Shown: positions 1-7,757, counted from the first letter of the stretch. The stretch is 20,689 bases of DNA from Bacteroidota bacterium (GCA_009778375.1 WRJW01000216.1:1-20689); one strand, 5' to 3'. Notes: generated by a model from the letters alone, not told the origin. Made by a program: numbers and translations.

Positions 1-2459
1 TTATTCCACGTGTTGTTTACGCCGTTTTGATCAATCGTATACCATGCTTTGGAGTAGTTGGCGCTGCCCGAAATACCCACATCCAATTTTAGGCCCCTAT
101 AGTTGAAACGTAACATCTCATTTAGGCCAAGATTGGTAGTGTGATTCTTAACGCCATTGGAATAACTGTCTCCCGAGGAAGTTCTGACCCCGCCGTTGGA
201 CATGACGTAGAATTTGGATCGGGCAATAGGGGTATTGTAGAAATAATTGAGGTTACCACTAAAGTAGGCACCTTCGTTAACGGGCATAATATATTGCACT
301 CCATCTATATATTCGCTTTTACTGATGATTCTGTTTAACGTGTAGTTAATGTCAGAACGAAGAGAAAAAGTTCTAAAAGTGCTCATATTGGTGTTTCTGT
401 ACTCGACCGATAACCTGTTGGCAAATTCCGGCGTCAAATCCAAATTACCTTCCTGAATGCGGAGGGGATTGGAATTGTCCTTGACAGGTTGAAGCTGGTT
501 TAACGAGGGTTGATTGGTTCGTCCGCTGTACTGTATCCGCAGATTGGAATTTTGGGCAAAATTGTACCTGAAATCAAGGGTCGGGGCAAAATTAAAGCGG
601 TGTTTGGCAAAATCGCGTTCCACTCCTCCGGTCTCTCCAATGCTGTGGATGTAGGAAGGCATCGCAGAGAATCCTACCGTATAGCTGTACTTTTCCTGAT
701 TGTTCCTCAAGTTAAGTTCGGCTTGCTGTTCTATAGTGGTATTTTTGAGGACATTCGAATAATCAATATCCTTTAAATCATATTGTTGAGAATCATTATT
801 GTAGTTAAAACTCTCTTTGTCCGAATTTTTCTGGTCGTACCGGTATCGGTAGGCAATTTCCAAAAAGTAATTGCCTCCAAGGGGCTGGGTATAGGAGAGT
901 CTTCCCGTTACCGCATAATTTTTGTTGTCCTGGAGGTAATGTTGATTTACCGAATCTATCCGCTCCCGTTCGCCGTACAGATGAGTCTCGGATTTGTTGT
1001 ATCCGTCCATGGTTGTCTGAGAAAGAGTATAATTTACGCTGAGCGAAAGTGTATTCCCGGGCTTGCTAAAACGATGACGCAACAATACTTCCCCACCCGT
1101 TTCACGCATCTCGCTGCTTCCCGACGACTGGCTCCATCCATCGTTAATTTTGGTTCCCAGAAATCCGGTTGAGCTGTAGGTACTCTCCTCGCCGGTAGTG
1201 CCCGACCCAAGAGTAGCGTTGGGTCTGAACAAAATAGAATTTTGATCGTTGAGGGTATAGTCAAGTTCCATCCCAACCCTGTGCGATTCGGTACGCATGG
1301 TCGATGAGGAGACTGAACGGTAAAAGAAAGTGCTGTCGGGCAAAAAATTCTGGCGATCGGTATTGCTGGCCCTTTTTGTTTCGGTACCTCCGTAAAAATA
1401 GTTGCCGCCAATTTTTAATTTCTTATTGAGTAATTCGGTATTCATATTGGTACCTGCATTCCACGAAGTAGTCAATCCGTTCCCCCCAAAACTCATGGTA
1501 TTGCCCCCAAAGCGTACGCCTCCTCCGCCACCCGGACCACCGCCCGATCCTCCACCGCCTCCCATACGCATTCCCTGCATGGAACTGCTCATCGCGTCAA
1601 AAAAACCTCGGTTATTGGTGTTGTTAAGGTTGCCGATAAAGGCCATCTGATTGGTGTTTTCAAATCGACCTACCATTCCATTGGCCTGGTAGCGATCAGT
1701 GGTTCCGTATCCTGCGCTGAGGTTGCCGAACCAGCCGTTCATCATCCCCGGACGTATACTTAAATCGAGTACTGTTTCTTCGTTTCCGTCGTCAATACCC
1801 GTGAACCGAGCCTGATCCGACCTGCGGTTAACTACATTTACCCGATCTACAATATTGGCGGGAAGGTTTTTGGTGGCAATGGAAGGATCATCGGTAAAAA
1901 AAGTCTTTCCATCTATCATAACCTTGGTTATCTCCTTGCCGTTAATAGTAATTTTACCGTCGGAATCGACCTCAACGCCGGGGAGTTTTTTTAGCAAATC
2001 TTCCAACATATCGTTGTCGGAGGTTTTAAACGCAGAGGCGTTATAGGTAATGGTATCCTTTTTGACCACAATCGGGTTTCCGCGTGCCGTCACCACCGCT
2101 GCATCAAGCATATTTACATCTTCTTTCATCAAGACCTTTCCCAAGTCCACCACCTGGCTGCCTGCGGAAAAGCTTACCTCGAAAGTTTGGGAGGTATAGC
2201 CCATCATATCGATCTTTATCAGATGCTTCCCTCCGGAAATACCCAAAATTTCGATATGACCTTCTTTATTGGAAACGGCAAATTTATTGGGTGTGCCGGA
2301 TCCGGCTTCGTACACAGCAACCGTAACAAATTGAAGCGGTTCGCTACTCAGACTGTCCACAATCGATGCCCGCAATGAGTAGGACTGGGCACGGGCCAAT
2401 ACGCAGCTCAACATAAGCATCAGACACACCAAGCGCCCAAGGAACAATTTTCTTTTCAT
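1..2459 (-). CDS. TonB-dependent-receptor-like outer membrane beta-barrel protein with CarboxypepD_reg domain (C-terminus off window)
   Basis: The frame opens at ATG 2459 and stays open to base 1, so at least 819 codons are present and the C-terminus is missing. Residues 1-24 form a signal peptide ending LARAQ. About 27-110 form a carboxypeptidase-regulatory-like beta-sandwich (motif GYTSQTFEV), and about 118-235 form a TonB plug-like domain (LLKKLPGVEVDSDGKITING, then MIDGKTFFTDD). The rest is aromatic/Asn-rich beta-barrel strand sequence typical of the Bacteroidota 'outer membrane beta-barrel' (OMP_b-brl_3) group. A glycine-rich stretch lies at about residues 300-320, probably in an early surface loop. 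No SusD partner is visible on this side. The gene starts 53 bp after ruvC with no clear terminator or promoter between, so read-through is possible. It probably sits in the outer membrane; the substrate cannot be told from sequence. Family confident, role unknown. Confidence 0.85.
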   Translation of the reverse strand, partial: MKRKLFLGRLVCLMLMLSCVLARAQSYSLRASIVDSLSSEPLQFVTVAVYEAGSGTPNKFAVSNKEGHIEILGISGGKHLIKIDMMGYTSQTFEVSFSAGSQVVDLGKVLMKEDVNMLDAAVVTARGNPIVVKKDTITYNASAFKTSDNDMLEDLLKKLPGVEVDSDGKITINGKEITKVMIDGKTFFTDDPSIATKNLPANIVDRVNVVNRRSDQARFTGIDDGNEETVLDLSIRPGMMNGWFGNLSAGYGTTDRYQANGMVGRFENTNQMAFIGNLNNTNNRGFFDAMSSSMQGMRMGGGGGSGGGPGGGGGVRFGGNTMSFGGNGLTTSWNAGTNMNTELLNKKLKIGGNYFYGGTETKRASNTDRQNFLPDSTFFYRSVSSSTMRTESHRVGMELDYTLNDQNSILFRPNATLGSGTTGEESTYSSTGFLGTKINDGWSQSSGSSEMRETGGEVLLRHRFSKPGNTLSLSVNYTLSQTTMDGYNKSETHLYGERERIDSVNQHYLQDNKNYAVTGRLSYTQPLGGNYFLEIAYRYRYDQKNSDKESFNYNNDSQQYDLKDIDYSNVLKNTTIEQQAELNLRNNQEKYSYTVGFSAMPSYIHSIGETGGVERDFAKHRFNFAPTLDFRYNFAQNSNLRIQYSGRTNQPSLNQLQPVKDNSNPLRIQEGNLDLTPEFANRLSVEYRNTNMSTFRTFSLRSDINYTLNRIISKSEYIDGVQYIMPVNEGAYFSGNLNYFYNTPIARSKFYVMSNGGVRTSSGDSYSNGVKNHTTNLGLNEMLRFNYRGLKLDVGISGSANYSKAWYTIDQNGVNNTWN

Positions 2460-2512
2460 GCATTTTTTGATTTCCTTTTTGACCCATTTGGGGCCTTAAA
2501 GTTTAATAATCC

Positions 2513-3070
2513 TCAACCCCTACGCTCGGGGTGTTGCGCTAAAAAGGACTCCCAGCTTTTACAGGAAAGGGGGTTCTCTTGCATCGGAAATTGTGTTTGG
2601 TAATAGTGGCAAACCGCTACCGCAAGGGCATCCGTTGCATCCCATTTCACCGGAACATTAGTCATAACGAGCGTTTTATGCAACATGGTGGCGACCTGCT
2701 CTTTAGACGCAGCCCCCCTGCCGGTAATCGCAAGTTTTACTTTTCGGGGAGCATATTCATATACCGCCATCTTATGTACTAATGCCGCCGCAATAGCCAC
2801 TCCTTGCGCCCTGCCCAATTTGAGCATAGACTGTACGTTTTTACCGTAAAAAGGTGCTTCAATAGCCAATTCCTGAGGCTGATAATTGGCAACCAATCCA
2901 CAAACTTCTTCAAAAATTCGCTGGAGCTTCAGGTATGGGTCTTTGATTTTATTCAATTCCAATACTCCTATTTCCAAAGGCTTTACTATTTTTTTTTCTA
3001 CGGACAACACGGCCCATCCCATCAAATTGGTGCCGGGGTCGATGCCTAAGATGATTCTCGGCTCCCTCAT
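2513..3070 (-). CDS. ruvC: Holliday junction endodeoxyribonuclease RuvC
   Basis: A 185-aa protein that resolves Holliday junctions made during recombination repair, acting in the cytoplasm with RuvAB. The RNase H-like fold shows all four catalytic acidic residues: D11 in GIDPGT, E71 in AIEAPF, and D144 and D147 in WDATDALAVAV. The GKNVQSMLKLGRAQGV segment (77-91) is also characteristic. Length is normal for the family. The ATG at 3070 is one base from the serS stop codon, so ruvC is almost certainly translated from the serS message. The stop is TGA at 2513-2515. Confidence 0.97.
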   Translation of the reverse strand: MREPRIILGIDPGTNLMGWAVLSVEKKIVKPLEIGVLELNKIKDPYLKLQRIFEEVCGLVANYQPQELAIEAPFYGKNVQSMLKLGRAQGVAIAAALVHKMAVYEYAPRKVKLAITGRGAASKEQVATMLHKTLVMTNVPVKWDATDALAVAVCHYYQTQFPMQENPLSCKSWESFLAQHPERRG

Positions 3071-3071
3071 G

Positions 3072-4340
3072 TTAATCTATTCTTTCGAAGCCTGTATAGG
3101 AACGCAAGACCTCCGGAATCACAATGCCTCGGGCATCCTGATTGTTTTCGAGGAGGGCGGCCACGATCCTGGGCAAAGCCAAAGAACTGCCGTTAAGGGT
3201 ATGCAAGAGTTGCGTTTTCTGTTTTTCATCTCGGTACCGCAATTTGAGCCGGTTGGCCTGAAAAGATTCAAAATTGGATACCGAACTGACTTCCAACCAG
3301 CGCCCTTGAGCGGCTGAATATACTTCAAAATCATAAGTAAGGGCCGAGGTAAAACTCATGTCCCCTCCACAAAGTTTCAATATTCGGTACGGTAACCCTA
3401 AAGATTGAATCAACGCTTCTACATGAACCACCATTTCGTCCAAAGCACGGTAAGAATCCTCCGGCATACGCAACTGTACAATTTCTACCTTGTCAAATTG
3501 ATGCAAACGATTTAGACCCCGAACATCCTTACCGTAAGAGCCTGCCTCCCGACGGAAACAGGGGGTATAGGCCGTTAACATAACCGGCAAATCCTTAGGA
3601 TCCAGTATAACATCTCGGTATATATTGGTAACCGGAACTTCTGCCGTGGGAATCAGATAAAAATTATCCAAACCCACATAATACATTTGCTCACTCTTAT
3701 CAGGGAGTTGTCCGGTACCAAAACCGGAAGTTTCGTTGACCATCAGAGGAGGCTCAATTTCTGTGTAACCGGCGGCTGTATTGTAATCTAAGAAATAAGA
3801 AATCAAAGCCCTTTGCAGGCGAGCGCCCTTTCCCTTATAGACCGGAAATCCGGCTCCGGTAACTTTTACCCCCAAATCAAAATCAATAATGCCGTATTGG
3901 GCCGCCAAGTCCCAGTGTGGAAGGGCAGGATCCGGATGGGGAATAGTGCCTCCTTCTCTAACCACCACATTATCTGCGGCGCTAACTCCCACAGGTACCA
4001 ATGGTGAAGGCAAATTGGGGAGTTGTACTAAGGCATTGTTCAGTTCAGTAGTTAAGGTCTGCCATTCGGTTTCCCAGCCTTTAACCTTTTCCTTTCCTGC
4101 TAAGGTGGCTTGCTTGGCTGCCTCTGCTTCATCTCGCTTTCCCTGCTGCATGAGCAAACCAATATGCTTAACGGCAACATTCTGCTCAGCCAACACGTTA
4201 TCTTTGGCCGTTTGCAGAGCACGGCGTTTGTCGTCTAAATCAATAATGGCGCCCAGCAAGACTTCCGCATCAAAATGCTTGACGGACAGTCTTACTGCCA
4301 CCTCCCTGGTTTGTTCGCGGATTACTTTTAAGGTCAGCAT
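3072..4340 (-). CDS. serS: Seryl-tRNA synthetase (class II)
   Basis: A 422-aa cytoplasmic enzyme that charges tRNA-Ser with serine. Residues about 1-110 form the N-terminal helical arm (Lys/Glu/Ala-rich coiled coil) that grips the tRNA-Ser long variable arm. The class II catalytic core follows, with the TAEVPVTNIY segment (232-241), motif 2 at about 261-287 (CFRREAGSYGKDVRGLNRLH) and motif 3 ending in LNGSSLALPRIVAALLENNQ (382-401). Length is typical. Its start codon directly abuts the rpmA stop (no gap) and ruvC follows one base after its own stop, so this is a compact ribosomal-protein/translation operon. Nothing looks damaged. Confidence 0.98.
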   Translation of the reverse strand: MLTLKVIREQTREVAVRLSVKHFDAEVLLGAIIDLDDKRRALQTAKDNVLAEQNVAVKHIGLLMQQGKRDEAEAAKQATLAGKEKVKGWETEWQTLTTELNNALVQLPNLPSPLVPVGVSAADNVVVREGGTIPHPDPALPHWDLAAQYGIIDFDLGVKVTGAGFPVYKGKGARLQRALISYFLDYNTAAGYTEIEPPLMVNETSGFGTGQLPDKSEQMYYVGLDNFYLIPTAEVPVTNIYRDVILDPKDLPVMLTAYTPCFRREAGSYGKDVRGLNRLHQFDKVEIVQLRMPEDSYRALDEMVVHVEALIQSLGLPYRILKLCGGDMSFTSALTYDFEVYSAAQGRWLEVSSVSNFESFQANRLKLRYRDEKQKTQLLHTLNGSSLALPRIVAALLENNQDARGIVIPEVLRSYTGFERID

Positions 4341-4613
4341 TTACGCCTGGGCCTGTTTAGCAAAAGGCTGTACCGATATAAAAGATTTGTTGTCTGCTTT
4401 TTTACGGAAAAACACCACTCCGTCAATCAGGGCATAAAGGGTGTGGTCCCGCCCCATGCCTACGTTTTCGCCCGCACAGTGTACCGTACCGCGCTGGCGA
4501 ACTAAAATGTTTCCGGCTTTGGCAACTTGACCTCCAAATAGCTTAACACCCAGACGTTTACTATGTGATTCGCGGCCGTTTTTAGAACTGCCGACACCTT
4601 TTTTATGAGCCAT
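4341..4613 (-). CDS. rpmA: 50S ribosomal protein bL27
   Basis: A 90-aa large-subunit ribosomal protein whose N-terminal tail reaches towards the peptidyl transferase centre. The N-terminus MAHKKGVGSSKNGRESHSKR and the core GGQVAKAGNILVRQRGT are diagnostic, and the following VGMGRDHTLYAL block also fits. The start is right after Met-Ala-His, with no N-terminal propeptide of the kind cleaved by Prp in Firmicutes. The first 11 bases overlap the 3' end of rplU, suggesting translational coupling of bL21 and bL27. The serS start directly follows its stop. Confidence 0.98.
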   Translation of the reverse strand: MAHKKGVGSSKNGRESHSKRLGVKLFGGQVAKAGNILVRQRGTVHCAGENVGMGRDHTLYALIDGVVFFRKKADNKSFISVQPFAKQAQA

Positions 4614-4947
4614 AACTATCTAATTTTTCTTTATTTTCACAAACCACATCGTCAATATGAATCTTGGTCAGATATTGACGATGTCCATTCTTTTTATGAT
4701 ACCCTTTACGGCGTTTTTTCTTAAACACAATCACCTTTTCGCCTTTCAGATGTTCGAGTATGGTGGCTTTTACCACAGCTCCACGGATATATGGAGCTCC
4801 TACCTGCACTTCCTGCTCGTGATCGGTAAGCAGCACCTTGTCTAAAGATATGGAGCTACCCTCTTCTGCCTGAAGGCGGTGTACAAAAATGTTCTTTCCC
4901 TGTTGAACTTTAAATTGCTGTCCTGCAATGTCTACAATTGCGTACAT
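4603..4947 (-). CDS. rplU: 50S ribosomal protein bL21
   Basis: A 114-aa large-subunit ribosomal protein. The N-terminus MYAIVDIAGQQFKVQQGKNI and the basic C-terminal block FKKKRRKGYHKKNGHRQYLT are typical bL21 features. The usual domain ends near residue 104 (IHIDDVV); a short polar tail (CENKEKLDSYGS) follows, and part of its coding sequence overlaps the rpmA start. It is the first gene of the rplU-rpmA-serS-ruvC cluster and has a well-matched promoter about 90 bp upstream (5035-5065). The leader RNA is about 80 nt long. Confidence 0.97.
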   Translation of the reverse strand: MYAIVDIAGQQFKVQQGKNIFVHRLQAEEGSSISLDKVLLTDHEQEVQVGAPYIRGAVVKATILEHLKGEKVIVFKKKRRKGYHKKNGHRQYLTKIHIDDVVCENKEKLDSYGS

Positions 4948-4992
4948 ATAAATTTTTATTTTTGTTTCGACTGCAAGCGTCTGCCTAAAAGC

Positions 4993-5008
4993 AGCTCTTA
5001 TAAGGGCT
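4993..5008. other. Near-perfect DNA dyad in the rplU leader
   Basis: The 16-base sequence AGCTCTTATAAGGGCT has a perfect 8-bp palindromic core (CTTATAAG) and arms that match except at one position. It lies about 45 bp upstream of the rplU start, inside the predicted 5' leader. Having no loop, it is a poor RNA hairpin and would fit better as a binding site for a dimeric protein. Function is unproven and it could be chance. Confidence 0.25.
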
Positions 5009-5034
5009 TAACAATCTTCTCTTTTTTGGGGCTG

Positions 5035-5065
5035 CAAAGATAGAAAACATTTATAACTTTGCAAA
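5035..5065 (-). promoter_or_regulatory. Bacteroidota-type promoter for the rplU operon
   Basis: On the minus strand the -7 element TATCTTTG (5035-5042) matches the TAnnTTTG consensus. A -33 element TTTG lies at 5062-5065 with a 19-bp spacer, the expected spacing for the primary sigma factor of Bacteroidota. Transcription would start near 5028, giving an rplU leader of about 80 nt. It lies back to back with the plus-strand -7 element at 5054-5061, which falls within its spacer. Confidence 0.7.
5054..5061 (+). promoter_or_regulatory. Possible -7 promoter element for the ATPase-ubiX pair
   Basis: TAACTTTG matches the Bacteroidota -7 consensus TAnnTTTG and lies 14 bases upstream of the GTG start at 5076. 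No well-spaced -33 TTTG is visible; the nearest, at 5025-5028, is about 25 bp away. Transcription from here would begin only about 10 nt before the start codon, giving a nearly leaderless message. The element lies inside the spacer of the oppositely directed rplU promoter. Confidence 0.4.
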
Positions 5066-5075
5066 AAATATTCAC

Positions 5076-6209
5076 GTGGATTCACCCTTTATCTATACCC
5101 GCCCCCTAAACGGCGAAGAGTTTTTAGGCCGACGACAAGAGATCGACTGGCTAAGCGCCAACCTGCAAAAAGGAGTGCACACTATGATTGTGGAACCGCC
5201 TTTTTCGGGAAAACAATCCCTCATCAATCAGGTATTTATCCAGTTACAAAAACCTGAAGCGCCCACCAAAATATGCAGGATTCCACTCTTCAACCTACAT
5301 AATTGGCCCGATCTTCTTTGTTTTTTGGCCAAACAGGCTGCCGGAAGTTTTGTAAATACTTTGGATGAATGGAGGGAACTTTGCACCCACTTTCTTCCCC
5401 TGAATGCCCCTTCCGTATACGTAAACGAAGGTAATGTGAACGATATACGACTTAGCTTTAATCCCATAGACTCCGATGATCAAATCGAGGAATTACTGGC
5501 TTTTCCCGAGCAACTTTGCCTCCATTTTCAAGAAAGATTGATTGTACATATACATGATTTTCAAAATGTTGGTCGATTCGAAAACGGTCATAAACTAATG
5601 ACCAAGGCCCTTAGTAACTGGAGACAACATAATCAGACCACCTATTTGATTACGGCGTCCAAAGTAAATGCGATCAGGGAATTGAGCGGATCAAGAGAGC
5701 TTTTGAAAAAAACCTTTGAACATATCTCCCTCACGCCCATAGAAGAAAAATTGTTTAAAGAATACCTCATTAAAGGGTTCAACAAAGCCGGAAGAGTTAT
5801 TCCCCCTGATTTGGCCGAAACGCTGATCAGAACTACCGGTGGACATCCTTATTATACCCAATTTTTTGCCCATATCTGTTTTATCAACACCAAAGGATAC
5901 ATGAACGAAACCATGTTTTCGTCAGCCCACAAAGAGTTGTTAGACATACTCCATCATCGCTTTTGTTTGATTACCGACGATCTTACTTCGCCTCAGATCA
6001 GTTTTCTCAAAGCAGTAACCGACGGTATCGAACGGTTTTGTACAGCCGAAGTGCTGAAAAAGTACGACCTTCACTCCTCCGCCAATGTGGCCCGTATCCG
6101 CACAGCATTGGAAAAAAAGGAGATCCTGATATTTGTCCGCAATAAACCTTATTTTTTGGATCCTATCTTTAAAATTTGGTTTGGGGAACGTTTTATTTCC
6201 TCTTTATGA
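5076..6209 (+). CDS. AAA/STAND-type ATPase-like protein with degenerate nucleotide-binding motifs
   Basis: A 377-aa protein like the Bacteroidota 'ATP-binding protein' family that begins xPFIYxRxVxGxxFxGR. The N-terminus SPFIYTRPLNGEEFLGRR fits this family. A Walker A-like loop at 40-48 reads EPPFSGKQS, with Gln where Ser/Thr normally follows the Lys. The Walker B-like strand (155-162) reads LIVHIHDF, where family members usually have an acidic pair before FQ. The GGHPYYTQ motif (255-262) and the winged-helix end with YFLDPIFKIWF (359-369) are well kept. The start is GTG; no ATG exists upstream before an in-frame stop at 5001. The last codons overlap the ubiX ATG (ATGA), so the two are translationally coupled. 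Cytoplasmic; role unknown. ATP hydrolysis may be lost. Confidence 0.75.
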   Translation: MDSPFIYTRPLNGEEFLGRRQEIDWLSANLQKGVHTMIVEPPFSGKQSLINQVFIQLQKPEAPTKICRIPLFNLHNWPDLLCFLAKQAAGSFVNTLDEWRELCTHFLPLNAPSVYVNEGNVNDIRLSFNPIDSDDQIEELLAFPEQLCLHFQERLIVHIHDFQNVGRFENGHKLMTKALSNWRQHNQTTYLITASKVNAIRELSGSRELLKKTFEHISLTPIEEKLFKEYLIKGFNKAGRVIPPDLAETLIRTTGGHPYYTQFFAHICFINTKGYMNETMFSSAHKELLDILHHRFCLITDDLTSPQISFLKAVTDGIERFCTAEVLKKYDLHSSANVARIRTALEKKEILIFVRNKPYFLDPIFKIWFGERFISSL

Positions 6210-6775
6210 ACACTTCCTCTTTTCATTTGGTATTGGCCATAACCGGATCCAGCGGGGCCTGCTATCCGGCGCGTCTGCTTGAAAAATTATGCGACCGAAC
6301 AGAGATCAACCTGTCGATTATCCTCACTAAAAATGGTCGGGAGATTTGGGATTATGAGTGTGCAAAACCCCTGCCTCAGGCTCTCCAATGGCGTTATTGG
6401 GATTGCGACGACTTTTCGGCCCCCTTTGCTTCGGGCAGTAATCCGGCCGACTCCATGCTGGTACTACCCTGCAGCATGGGCTGTTTAGCCCGAATCGCTC
6501 AAGGATTTTCCGACAACCTGATTAATAGAACTGCCGACGTACAACTCAAGGAGAAACGTCCTTTGGTGCTGGTTCCCAGGGAATCTCCCTATAATCTGAT
6601 TCATTTGCGCAACATGACCCTTTTGGCCCAATCAGGAGCCATAATTGCTCCGGCTTCTCCGCCGTTCTATCATCGTCCTCAAGATATCACCTCGTTGATT
6701 GATGCATTTATAGATAGATTGCTCTTTCTGTGCGGGGCTAATCGGGAATATGGAGGATATCAATGGGGAGTATAA
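6206..6775 (+). CDS. ubiX: Flavin prenyltransferase UbiX
   Basis: A 189-aa enzyme that joins a dimethylallyl group to reduced FMN to make prenylated FMN, the cofactor of UbiD-type decarboxylases. The flavin-binding N-terminus LVLAITGSSGACYPARLLEK (8-27) is clear. LPCSMGCLARIAQGFSDNLI (87-106) and ADVQLKEKRPLVLVPRESP (110-128) match the family, with PASPPFYHRP after them. The open frame extends upstream to an ATG at 6176, but ATG 6206 is preferred: it gives the normal N-terminus and an ATGA overlap with the upstream ATPase gene. No UbiD partner is in this window. The gene ends 28 bp before the convergent protease gene. Confidence 0.95.
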   Translation: MNTSSFHLVLAITGSSGACYPARLLEKLCDRTEINLSIILTKNGREIWDYECAKPLPQALQWRYWDCDDFSAPFASGSNPADSMLVLPCSMGCLARIAQGFSDNLINRTADVQLKEKRPLVLVPRESPYNLIHLRNMTLLAQSGAIIAPASPPFYHRPQDITSLIDAFIDRLLFLCGANREYGGYQWGV

Positions 6776-6803
6776 CAATCAACACCCCACAAAAGGTGAA
6801 CGC

Positions 6804-7670
6804 TTATTTGACGCGCTTTACCCCTTTTTTCTGAACGTGAACAAGACCAATAAAATCGCGGTATTGAGTAAAAAATTGCGGCATCTCTTTAGCTGAAGCT
6901 GTTTTGACCTGGGGAAGCGCAAGTTTTTTGGGCAACGATTCGATTAAACTCATCAGAATACTACTCTTGACGGCATAATTGACATTTTGAAAATTATCGA
7001 TCACTACCCGGTCATAATCATCTACCATCAACTTGGGGTTCCACTGTGCATTAACAATACCTATTACGTTGCCAAATTTGTCAAATAATGGTCCACCGCT
7101 ATTGCCTCCCTGAATGGGCGTTGATATTTGATAGACCGTGGCAATTCTGCCAAAACCTGTCCTCGAACTGATAACCCCACTCGTCAATTTTGGATCCTCT
7201 CCCTGATAGTAAACTTTAGGAAAACCGATGGTAAAACACTCTTCTCCCTCAGCTGCCAAGGAGGCATTGATCGCATAGGGGATGGCGCCAAAGGTGGTCT
7301 TAAAGGGACTCGCAGCATTGGCGATCCAATAAGGAGATTCCGGTTCATTATAGGGCCAATAACCAGGATCTTTGATTCTGAGTATGGCCAAATCATTTTG
7401 AGGATCAACAAGTTCCACTTCTGCGGCATACCCTAAATGAAGATTCGAATTGAGGCCGTTAATATATATGGATTTGGCACCTTCAATCACATGGTAACAA
7501 GTAACAAAAAGGCCGTCCCTGGAGATAAGGAAGCCCGTCCCTGTAAATTCTTTATCAACAATAACAACCTGAGACCCTTTAGGCGGTTTGGGAGAACAGC
7601 CGGTTATCATCATGGTACCAGAGAAAATGCATACAAAGCATAAAATGAGTGCTTTAATTCTGTTTTTCAT
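6804..7670 (-). CDS. Trypsin-like (S1) serine protease, predicted lipoprotein
   Basis: From the preferred ATG at 7670 the protein is 288 aa. An ATG at 7718 would add 16 residues before a complete signal peptide and is unlikely. Residues 1-24 are a lipoprotein signal (lipobox ITGC, acylated Cys25). The HtrA-like trypsin fold shows a full catalytic triad: H60 in VTCYHVIEG, D93 in DPQNDLAILRI, and S191 in TPIQGGNSGGPLFD. No PDZ domain follows; the chain ends in about 40 basic, low-complexity residues. It is probably anchored in a membrane facing the periplasm and may act in protein quality control or processing of a specific target. The gene stands alone, convergent with ubiX, with its own promoter. 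Confidence 0.87.
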   Translation of the reverse strand: MKNRIKALILCFVCIFSGTMMITGCSPKPPKGSQVVIVDKEFTGTGFLISRDGLFVTCYHVIEGAKSIYINGLNSNLHLGYAAEVELVDPQNDLAILRIKDPGYWPYNEPESPYWIANAASPFKTTFGAIPYAINASLAAEGEECFTIGFPKVYYQGEDPKLTSGVISSRTGFGRIATVYQISTPIQGGNSGGPLFDKFGNVIGIVNAQWNPKLMVDDYDRVVIDNFQNVNYAVKSSILMSLIESLPKKLALPQVKTASAKEMPQFFTQYRDFIGLVHVQKKGVKRVK

Positions 7671-7728
7671 TATTTTTGTTTTTTGGTTTTCGGAATCATT
7701 ATTATGGTACGCTGTCAATTTGACTCCG

Positions 7729-7757
7729 CAAATTTACTCATTTTTTTTAATACGCAA
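7729..7757 (-). promoter_or_regulatory. Probable promoter of the protease lipoprotein
   Basis: The minus strand shows -7 TAAATTTG (7729-7736), a full match to TAnnTTTG. A weak -33 (CTTG, 7754-7757) lies 17 bp further upstream. It would start transcription about 50 nt before the ATG at 7670, which supports that start over the upstream ATG at 7718. Confidence 0.5.

Noticed and set aside
1402..1650. Proline-rich open frame on the plus strand
   Set aside because: It is the antisense of the glycine-rich loop in the barrel gene; codon use and composition follow from that gene.
3889..4437. Long plus-strand open frame antisense to serS and rpmA
   Set aside because: It lies across two certain genes on the other strand and resembles no known protein.
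6176..6205. Upstream ATG extending ubiX by 10 codons
   Set aside because: The extension lies inside the ATPase gene and adds residues the family lacks; ATG 6206 gives a standard ATGA overlap.
6776..6803. Possible terminator between convergent ubiX and protease genes
   Set aside because: Only a four-base CACC/GGTG pairing is present, with no T-run; not supportable.
7671..7718. Upstream ATG extending the protease by 16 codons
   Set aside because: It would place charged residues before a complete lipoprotein signal peptide, and the predicted promoter fits the ATG at 7670.
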